Below, piece by piece: positions 57,776-64,000 of a DNA stretch of 64,000 bases. Below the pieces are notes generated by a model that did not search any database, was not told the DNA's origin, and saw only the letters and a list, made by a program, of their open reading frames with translations. Origin of the DNA: Streptomyces broussonetiae (lineage in GTDB: Bacteria; Actinomycetota; Actinomycetes; Streptomycetales; Streptomycetaceae); the NCBI RefSeq assembly GCF_009796285.1, contig NZ_CP047020.1, positions 5,828,001 through 5,892,000 of the forward strand. Reading direction: 5' to 3'. The position numbers and the translations under genes are program-made. Each line of letters starts with the position of its first letter. Within the stretch, counting starts at the first letter, position 1.

Positions 57776-60216
57776 GTGGCTATGGGGACGCCGTCGATGC
57801 ATTTCAGCGAGAGCCCCGAGGATCCGTTCGCCCTCGGGCACGGCGCGTCGGCCGTGCTCGACGACCAAGGCATCGTGGTCGGCTGGAGTGCACGTGCACA
57901 GGAGCTGCTCGGCTACCCGGCCAAGGAAGTACTCGGCCGGGCGTGGCAGGACCTCCTGGTCGACGCCCGTGACCTGTCCGTCGCGCGGTCCGTCGCCGTG
58001 AACGCCGTGAAGGCGGGGGGATGGTTCGGTGTCCTGCCCGTCCGGCGCCGCGACGGACGCCGTGTGGAGATGGGTTTCCGGGTCCGTGCGGTCACCCGCG
58101 AGGGAGGCGGTCAGGAATGGCTCCTGGTCGGTGCTCCCGCCGCGGAGGTCATTGCCTGGCAGCGGGACCGTGCGCTGCTGGACGGCCTGTACCGCCGGTC
58201 CCCGATCGGCCTGGTCGTCCACGGCCCGGACAGGAGGGTGATCCGGGTCAACCGGGCCGTCGAAAAGGCGAGCGGCGTCCCGGCCGAGGCGCCGGTCGGC
58301 CGTCGCCCCAGCGAATTCATGGTCGACGAGGACGCGGGTCCGGCAGAGGAACGGGTACGGCACGTCCTGGAGACCGGCGAGCCGCTGATCTTCACGGAGC
58401 AGTCCGCCCGGGCCCGTCACGACCCGGGTCGGGAACGGTTCGTGTCCGTCTCGGCGTTCCGGATGGAAGACCCCTCGGGCCGGGTTCTCGGCGTGGCCGA
58501 GACGATCGAGGACGTCACCGACCGCCACCGTGCGCGACGCAGGCTCGCTCTGCTGAACGACGCGAGCGCCCGGATCGGGACCTCGCTGGACGTGACACAG
58601 ACCGCCCGGGAACTGGCCGAGGTCGTCGCACACGGCCTCGCCGACTACTGCTCGGTGGACCTCCTCAAGCCTGTGACACTGGGTGACGAACCGGTTCCCG
58701 GTACCGCGGGTCCGCTGCTCCGGGTCGCCTTCTCACCACCCGAACACCGCGTGCCGTTCCGGGTGGGCGATGCGGTCCCGCTGCTTCCGGAAGCCCCGCA
58801 GGCGCGGTGCATGGCCGAGCGCCGCCCGATTCTCGAAGGGCTGCTGTCCCTGCGCCCCGAGTGGTACGCCCGGACCGGCGGCGGATCGAGATCGCCCTGG
58901 GGCTCGGCGTCCATTCGCTGATCGCGGTACCCCTGGTCGCCCGCGGCCTGGTCCTCGGCGTGGTGAGCCTGTGGCGGGCGCGCAATTCAGAGCATTTCGA
59001 GGACGACGATGCGGCGGTGGCCCAGGAGCTTGCCTCGCGTGCGGCCGTCTGCATCGACAACGCCCGCCGGTTCACCCAGCAGCAGAGCACCGCTCTGACT
59101 CTCCAGCGCAGTCTGCTGCCGAGCGCGGCATGCGACCTGCCGGCCGTGGAGGCGGCCTGCCGGTACCTCCCGGCCAGCGGCGAACCGGGCATCGGCGGTG
59201 ACTGGTTCGACGTGATCCCGTTGTCCGGGGCCCGGGTCGCCCTCGTGGTGGGCGACGTGGTCGGCCACGGCATCCACGCGGCGGCCTCGATGGGCCGTCT
59301 GCGCGCCGCGGCGCGCACCCTGGCCAGCCTCGACCTGGATCCGGACGAGGTGGTGGCGCGGCTGGACGACCTGGTCAGTCTGCTGGCCTCCGAGCTGGAG
59401 GCGAACGCCGAAGGCAACCGGTCGGCGATCGAGCAGGTGCTCGGAGCCACCTGCCTCTACGCGGTCTACGATCCGGTCTCCCGGCACTGCTCCCTGGCAC
59501 GTGCCGGCCACCCGGCGCCGCTGGTGTCCACCCCGGACGGCGAGGTGACCGTGCTCGAGCTGCCCGCGGGTCCACCGCTGGGTCTCGGCGGACTGCCCTT
59601 CGAAACGCACGATCTGGAACTCCCCGAGGGCAGCCTGCTCACGCTCTACACCAACGGCCTCCTGGAGGCACGCGACGGCGACATAGACGCCGCGCTGGAG
59701 CACCTGCGCGCATGTCTCACCCACACCACGGAACCCCTGGACCACATCTGCCACACCGTGGTCGAAGCGCTGCTGCCCAAGGACCATCTCCCCCTCGACG
59801 ACATCGCACTGCTCATCGGACGTACCCGGGTGCTGCGCCCGCAGAACGTCGCCTCGTGGCAGCTGCCCCTGGAAGCGACCGCCGCGGCCCGGGCCAGGGA
59901 GCTGGTCACGGCGAAGCTGACCGAGTGGGGGCTGACCGAACTGGCCTCCACCACCGAGCTGGTCGCCAGTGAACTGGTCACCAACACCTACCGGTACGCG
60001 GCCGGCCCCGTCACCCTGCGCCTCATCCGCACGCACTGCCTGATCTGCGAGGTGTCCGACACCAGTCACACCTCCCCCCACCTGCGCCGGGCCCTCAGCA
60101 CGGACGAGGGCGGACGCGGACTCTTCCTGGTCGCGCAGCTCACCGAGCGGTGGGGCACCCGCTACTCCCACGACGGCAAGACCGTCTGGACGGAGCAGCC
60201 GCTGCCGACCGCATGA
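57776..60216 (+). pseudogene. PAS-PAS-GAF-PP2C-HATPase regulator with a frameshift
   Basis: From GTG 57776 (GGAGG 7 nt upstream) the first frame encodes two PAS domains (SAVLDDQGIVVGWSARAQELLGY; IGLVVHGPDRRVIRVNRAVE) and the first half of a GAF domain, then stops at 58921. The second frame resumes at RRIEIALGLGVHSLIAVPLV and encodes the rest of GAF, a SpoIIE/PP2C phosphatase (GGDWFDVIPL, VGDVVGHG, AGHPAPL, DDIALLIG) and a C-terminal RsbW-like HATPase. Loss of one base near 58877 (between ARTG and RRIE) explains the split. It is either a real mutation or a sequencing error. Intact relatives control sigma-factor partner switching. Confidence 0.8.
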
Positions 60217-60231
60217 CCCCTGGTACGGCGA

Positions 60232-60271
60232 AGCCCCCGGTGTCCGCGGGATTCGGCGGACAGCGGGGGCT
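60232..60271. terminator. terminator between the phosphatase gene and greA
   Basis: A 16-bp stem with one mismatch (60232-60247 with 60256-60271). It lies between convergent genes. Confidence 0.85.
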
Positions 60272-60295
60272 CGAGGCCAGGCAGGGTCCCGGGGG

Positions 60296-60796
60296 TCAGC
60301 CCGAGTACGGCTCGGCCTTGAGGATCTTCACCGAGGCCTTCTTGCCGTTCGGCAGCTCGTACTGCGCGTCCTCGCCGACCTTGTGGCCGATGACGCCGGT
60401 GCCGAGCGGGGACTGCGGCGAGTAGGTCTCGATGTCGGCGCTCGCGTACTCGCGGGAGGCGAGCAGGAACGTCATCGTGTCGTCCTCGTCACCGTCGAAG
60501 GCGATCGTGACGACCATGCCCGGCGCGACGGCACCGTCGGCGGAGGCCGGAGCCTCGCCCACCTTGGCGTTCTCGAGAAGCTGGGTCAGCTGCCGCACAC
60601 GCAGCTCCTGCTTGCCCTGCTCCTCCTTGGCCGCGTGGTACCCGCCGTTCTCGCGCAGGTCGCCCTCCTCACGCGCGGCGGCGATCTTGGCGGCGATCTC
60701 CGTGCGCGCAGGACCAGTAAGGTACTCAAGCTCGACCTTGAGCTTGTTGTACGCCTCCTGGGTCAGCCAGGTGACGTTCTCGCTGGTCTGGGTCAC
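60296..60796 (-). CDS. greA: transcription elongation factor GreA
   Basis: 166 residues from the GTG at 60796, with GAGGAG upstream. N-terminal coiled coil (WLTQEAYNKLKVELEYLTG, AREEGDLRENGGYHAAKEEQG, with the catalytic acidic tip DLREN) and a C-terminal FKBP-like domain (IETYSPQSPLGTGVIGHKVGE). It stimulates cleavage of backtracked RNA in the polymerase. One central loop (SADGAVAPGMVV) is actinobacterial in character. Confidence 0.95.
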   Translation of the reverse strand: MTQTSENVTWLTQEAYNKLKVELEYLTGPARTEIAAKIAAAREEGDLRENGGYHAAKEEQGKQELRVRQLTQLLENAKVGEAPASADGAVAPGMVVTIAFDGDEDDTMTFLLASREYASADIETYSPQSPLGTGVIGHKVGEDAQYELPNGKKASVKILKAEPYSG

Positions 60797-60986
60797 AGGG
60801 TGCTCCTCGTCGGTACTGGGAATACAAAGCATCGCCCTACCCAGAAGAATGTTCCCTCTTGGATGGGCGAAACCACGAGCCTAACAATTCAGTGGCGAAA
60901 GGGGGAGGACATAAGCCATAAGAATTGCATCAACGCAGGTCAGTGCGTAGGCGGTCCGGGTGATGTGTCAGCCGGTGGGCGACAGA

Positions 60987-61385
60987 TCAGCCCGTGTGGC
61001 AGCCGAGCAGCTCGGCCGTCGTGCCCTTCGCCGTCGTACGGAGCGTGACGACCTTGTCGATCCGCGTGGCCTTGCCGTCGAAGCGGAAGTCCGCCCGGCC
61101 CACCTCGGAGCCGTCCGCAGCCTGGGAGCGCAGGGTGCAGTAGCCGTCGGTGCCGGAGTCCTTGTGGACCTCCAGATGTACCTTGACCGCGTTGTCCGAG
61201 GCCTCGAAGGTGATCACCTGGGCGCTGATCTTCGTCTCGACGACGTAGTGATAGGCGAAGTAGCCGACCAGGACGAGCAGGGCCGTGCCGAGCACCATGG
61301 CGGCGATCCTGAGCTTGCGGTCGGCGCGCTCGTCCGAGGAGCGGCCATAGCGGCCCTCGGGCAGCCGCGTGCTCGCCGTACTCAT
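60987..61385 (-). CDS. DUF4307 membrane protein
   Basis: 132 residues. Basic cytoplasmic N-terminus with PEGRYGRSSDERADRKL, one membrane segment (MVLGTALLVLVGYFAYHYVV), then an extracytoplasmic beta domain (QVITFEASDNAVKVHLEVHK) with two cysteines. This is the DUF4307 pattern conserved next to greA and mca in actinobacteria. Divergent from mca; function unknown. Confidence 0.85.
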   Translation of the reverse strand: MSTASTRLPEGRYGRSSDERADRKLRIAAMVLGTALLVLVGYFAYHYVVETKISAQVITFEASDNAVKVHLEVHKDSGTDGYCTLRSQAADGSEVGRADFRFDGKATRIDKVVTLRTTAKGTTAELLGCHTG

Positions 61386-61400
61386 GATCGTCCTCTCCGC

Positions 61401-61426
61401 GGAATTATTCGCCCCCCGATTCGGTC
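61401..61426 (+). promoter_or_regulatory. probable SigR promoter of mca
   Basis: GGAAT (61401-61405), 18 bp, then GTC (61424-61426): one mismatch from the SigR consensus GGAAT-n18-GTT. mca is a described SigR target in S. coelicolor. A TATAGA just downstream (61430s) could serve a second, vegetative promoter. Confidence 0.6.
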
Positions 61427-61488
61427 ACTATAGAAGCCGCCGTACGCACCCCAAGCCGCGGGGCGCCGACTTACCCGAGGATCGAGTC

Positions 61489-62370
61489 TTGACTGACCAG
61501 CTGCGACTGATGGCTGTACACGCGCACCCCGACGACGAGTCGAGCAAGGGCGCGGCCACCATGGCGAAGTACGTGTCCGAGGGGGTGGACGTGCTGGTGG
61601 TCACCTGCACCGGCGGAGAACGCGGGTCCATCCTCAATCCCAAGCTCCAGGGCGACAAGTACATCGAGGAGCACATCCACGAGGTACGCAAGAAGGAGAT
61701 GGACGAGGCCCGCGAGATCCTCGGCGTCGGGCAGGAGTGGCTCGGCTTCGTCGACTCGGGTCTGCCCGAAGGTGACCCGCTGCCCCCGCTGCCCGAGGGC
61801 TGCTTCGCCCTGGAGGACGTCGACAAGGCGGCCGGTGAGCTGGTCCGCAAGATCCGCGCCTTCCGCCCGCAGGTGATCACCACCTACGACGAGAACGGCG
61901 GTTACCCGCACCCCGACCACATCATGACCCACAAGATCTCCATGGTGGCCTTCGAGGGCGCGGCGGACCCGGAGAAGTACCCCGAGGGTGAGTTCGGGCC
62001 TGTTCACCAGCCGCAGAAGCTCTACTACAACCAGGGCTTCAACCGTCCGCGCACCGAGGCGCTGCACAACGCGATGCTCGAGCGCGGCCTGGAGTCCCCG
62101 TACGGGGAGTGGCTCAAGCGCTGGAGCGAGTTCGAGCGCGCCGAGCGCACGCTGACCACGCACATCCCGTGCGCGGACTTCTTCGAGATCCGGGACAAGG
62201 CGCTGATCGCGCACGCCACGCAGATCGACCCGGACGGCGGCTGGTTCAAGGTGCCGATGGAGCTGCAGAAGGAGGTCTGGCCGACGGAGGAGTACGAGTT
62301 GGCGAAGTCGTACGTCGATACCTCCCTCCCCGAGGACGACCTCTTCGCGGGCATCCGCGACAATGCCTGA
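61489..62370 (+). CDS. mca: mycothiol S-conjugate amidase
   Basis: 293 residues from a TTG at 61489, matching the length I recall for the S. coelicolor protein. Zinc and catalytic motif HAHPDDE (His13, Asp15, Asp16) and the second site HPDHIMTH define the MshB/Mca family. It cleaves mycothiol conjugates of toxins, releasing a mercapturic acid for export. TCTGGERGSILNP and YNQGFNRPRTEALH distinguish Mca from MshB. The stop overlaps the next start. Confidence 0.95.
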   Translation: MTDQLRLMAVHAHPDDESSKGAATMAKYVSEGVDVLVVTCTGGERGSILNPKLQGDKYIEEHIHEVRKKEMDEAREILGVGQEWLGFVDSGLPEGDPLPPLPEGCFALEDVDKAAGELVRKIRAFRPQVITTYDENGGYPHPDHIMTHKISMVAFEGAADPEKYPEGEFGPVHQPQKLYYNQGFNRPRTEALHNAMLERGLESPYGEWLKRWSEFERAERTLTTHIPCADFFEIRDKALIAHATQIDPDGGWFKVPMELQKEVWPTEEYELAKSYVDTSLPEDDLFAGIRDNA

Positions 62371-62602
62371 CATGAGCGCAAGCGTGAGCCTGGCAGTGAC
62401 GCACCTCGTCCCCCTCGCCAAGGAGGTGGACGAGAACAAGGTCACCCCCGGTGTCCTCGGCTTCATCGTCTTCGCGGTGATGGCCCTGGCGGTGTGGGGG
62501 CTGATGAAGTCGATGAGCAAGCACATGAACAAGGTCGACTTCAAGGAAGCCTCGGACACGGAGGCCGATCAGAAGGCCGACGCCGCGGCGCAGCGGGGCT
62601 GA
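62363..62602 (+). CDS. small membrane protein coupled to mca
   Basis: 79 residues from ATG 62363, or 76 from ATG 62372. The first start overlaps the mca stop by 8 bp, implying translational coupling. One membrane segment (VLGFIVFAVMALAVWGLM, about 31-48) and a charged C-terminal tail with FKEASDTEADQKADA. Conserved companion of mca in Streptomyces as I recall. Possibly a membrane tether for the detoxification pathway, which is inference. Confidence 0.8.
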   Translation: MPDMSASVSLAVTHLVPLAKEVDENKVTPGVLGFIVFAVMALAVWGLMKSMSKHMNKVDFKEASDTEADQKADAAAQRG

Positions 62603-62611
62603 CCCCGCACG

Positions 62612-64000
62612 TCAGCGTTCCGCCGGTACCGCCACTCCCATCACCTCCCGGGCGTGGCGGGCCGGAGTCATGCGCAGGTGCCAGGCCTGCCAGCCGGCCT
62701 CCAGGCTGATGCCCCGCTCCAGCAGCAGGGTGTACGCGGTGAGGCCGGCGGTGAGCTTTTCGTCCCGTAGGGGATGGGTGGCGCGGGTCAGCTGGGCCAG
62801 CTCCTCCTGGGCGACCGCCGTGCCCACCTCCACCCCGCCCGGCGCGGCGTACGGCAGCAGGGTGCAGCGCAGGAAGCGGGCCCAGTCCTCGCCGCGCCGG
62901 TCGCCGTAGGAGGCGAACAGGTCCCGTGCCTCGTCGCACAGGGCCAGCGCCTGCTGCGTGCGTGCGTTGCCCGCGTCGACCACCGCCAGCTCCAGGCAGG
63001 TCCATGCCTCGCCGTGCGCGACGCCGATGCGCTGGAAGTCGGCCCGGGCGTCCACCAGGAGCTGCCGGGCGAAGCCGGAGTTGCGCAGCGAGCCGGTCTG
63101 CGCGGCCCGCTGGTCACGGGTGACCCGGGCCGAGTGGTGCCGGGCGCAGGCCAGGCCGTAGACGTCCCGCATCCGGGAGAACATCGTGCGGGACCGCTCC
63201 AGGTCGCGCACCGCCCGGTCCAGCTCGCCGGACTCCTCCAGCGCCTGGCCCAGGTAGTACAGCGTCCATGCCTCGCCGCGCGCGTCCTCGTTCTCGCGGT
63301 GCCGGGCGGCGGCCTGCCTGAGACCCTCGACGGCCGGTGCGGGGTCGCCGTCCACCAGCCGGGCCCGGGCCAGCTGGGTCAGTGCCCAGGCCTCGCCGCG
63401 CGCGTCGTGCGTCTGCCCGTACCGCTCCAGGGCGCAGCGCAGCTCCGTCTGGGCGCGCGGTACGTCGCCCATCCGCAGCGCCAGCTGGCCGAGCTGGAAG
63501 TGCGCCCAGGCCTCGCCGTGGACCGAGCCGCCCTCGCGGTGCAGGACCAGGGAGCGGGTGAGCAGCTCGAGTGCCTCCGACAGCCGGGCCCGGTCGCGCT
63601 GGACGGCCGCCAGGGCGTGCATCGTCCAGGCCCGGTCCGTCGCCAGCTCCGGCGCCGCCTGCAGATCCAGCGCCTCCTGGAGCTTGGCGGCGGCCTCGGT
63701 GAGCTGGCCCTGGTGGTGCAGGGTGATGCCGAGCGAGCACAGGGCGCGGGCCGCCCCCGCGTCGTGATGCGCCTCCCGGTACAGGTCGACCACCGAGGCC
63801 AGCGTGGTGCGCGCCTGGTCCAGCTCGCCCAGCTGGCGGGCCGCGATACCGGTGCGCCACTGCACCGAGCGCACCAGCAGCCCCTCGTCCACGGCCTGCG
63901 CCAGCTCGCTGATCTCGCCGAGCCGGTACAGATCGCCGCGCAGCAGGCAGTAGTCGCACAGTGCGCCCAGCAGGTTCAGCACCGCCGCCCGGTTCACGTC
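62612..64000 (-). CDS. TPR-repeat protein, N-terminus beyond the window
   Basis: At least 461 residues; the frame continues past the right edge. It consists of tetratricopeptide-like helical pairs of about 40 residues marked by a recurrent [RH]GEAW motif (VHGEAWAHFQLG, ARGEAWALTQLA, ARGEAWTLYYLG, AHGEAWTCLELA, RRGEDWARFL). This matches the C-terminal region of large actinobacterial regulators of AfsR/NB-ARC-TPR type, so an NTPase or DNA-binding N-terminal part is likely outside the window. Confidence 0.75.
   Translation of the reverse strand, partial: DVNRAAVLNLLGALCDYCLLRGDLYRLGEISELAQAVDEGLLVRSVQWRTGIAARQLGELDQARTTLASVVDLYREAHHDAGAARALCSLGITLHHQGQLTEAAAKLQEALDLQAAPELATDRAWTMHALAAVQRDRARLSEALELLTRSLVLHREGGSVHGEAWAHFQLGQLALRMGDVPRAQTELRCALERYGQTHDARGEAWALTQLARARLVDGDPAPAVEGLRQAAARHRENEDARGEAWTLYYLGQALEESGELDRAVRDLERSRTMFSRMRDVYGLACARHHSARVTRDQRAAQTGSLRNSGFARQLLVDARADFQRIGVAHGEAWTCLELAVVDAGNARTQQALALCDEARDLFASYGDRRGEDWARFLRCTLLPYAAPGGVEVGTAVAQEELAQLTRATHPLRDEKLTAGLTAYTLLLERGISLEAGWQAWHLRMTPARHAREVMGVAVPAER

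Noticed and set aside
61428..61488. Upstream extension of mca from an ATG at 61369
   Set aside because: It would overlap the promoter region and lacks similarity to Mca; the TTG at 61489 gives the family length of 293 residues.

Overview
The window reads as chromosomal DNA from a Streptomyces. It is very GC-rich with strong third-position GC, and it uses many GTG and TTG starts. Gene content and order match what I remember of the Streptomyces coelicolor core chromosome around SCO4900-SCO4969: add, afsQ1/afsQ2/sigQ, deoC, accA2/accE/pccB, cya, hutH, msrA, greA and mca. Names given here rest on visible motifs plus that remembered order; no database search was run.

Layout. 0-17 kb: adenosine deaminase, the AfsQ1/AfsQ2 two-component system with its lipoprotein and the divergent sigma factor SigQ, a uridine kinase-like protein, deoC with two aldehyde dehydrogenase-type genes, a phosphohexomutase and purine nucleoside phosphorylase. 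Three transcription units of this nucleoside-salvage set (add, deoC-ALDH-ALDH, PNP-mutase) carry the same 12-bp palindrome at their promoters. 17-26 kb: an LpdA-type flavoprotein, a DeoR regulator and the acyl-CoA carboxylase locus (AccA2, AccE, PccB) with Maf, BirA and a 42-residue membrane protein. 26-33 kb: a 24-bp minisatellite, class III adenylate cyclase, enoyl-CoA hydratase, a GAF-GGDEF protein and histidine ammonia-lyase. 33-43 kb: envelope and secretion genes (lipoprotein, LADTG sortase substrate, L,D-transpeptidase, FtsX/LolD-like ABC pair, subtilase), then an MmyB-type regulator divergent from a zinc alcohol dehydrogenase.

43.7-49 kb is a decayed accessory stretch. It holds the C-terminal stub of a FecCD permease, a sulfite-oxidase-like enzyme, a DUF4142 secreted protein, a PP2C phosphatase with a large internal deletion, msrA behind a SigR-type promoter, and a DUF4291 gene. 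The DUF4291 gene is cut in two by a 929-bp segment flanked by perfect 12-bp direct repeats. The segment carries two small convergent genes and no transposase. A perfect 64-bp palindrome lies just outside.

49-64 kb: a membrane-anchored Nudix-like protein, cystathionine gamma-synthase, an ECF-like sigma factor with a small membrane protein, a MarR regulator, threonine dehydratase, a DrrAB-type exporter behind a promoter with a palindrome inside its spacer, a frameshifted PAS-GAF-PP2C-HATPase regulator, GreA, a DUF4307 protein, mycothiol S-conjugate amidase and a TPR protein cut by the window edge.

Many genes here have a -10-like hexamer 6-8 nt before the start codon and no usable Shine-Dalgarno, which suggests frequent leaderless transcription.
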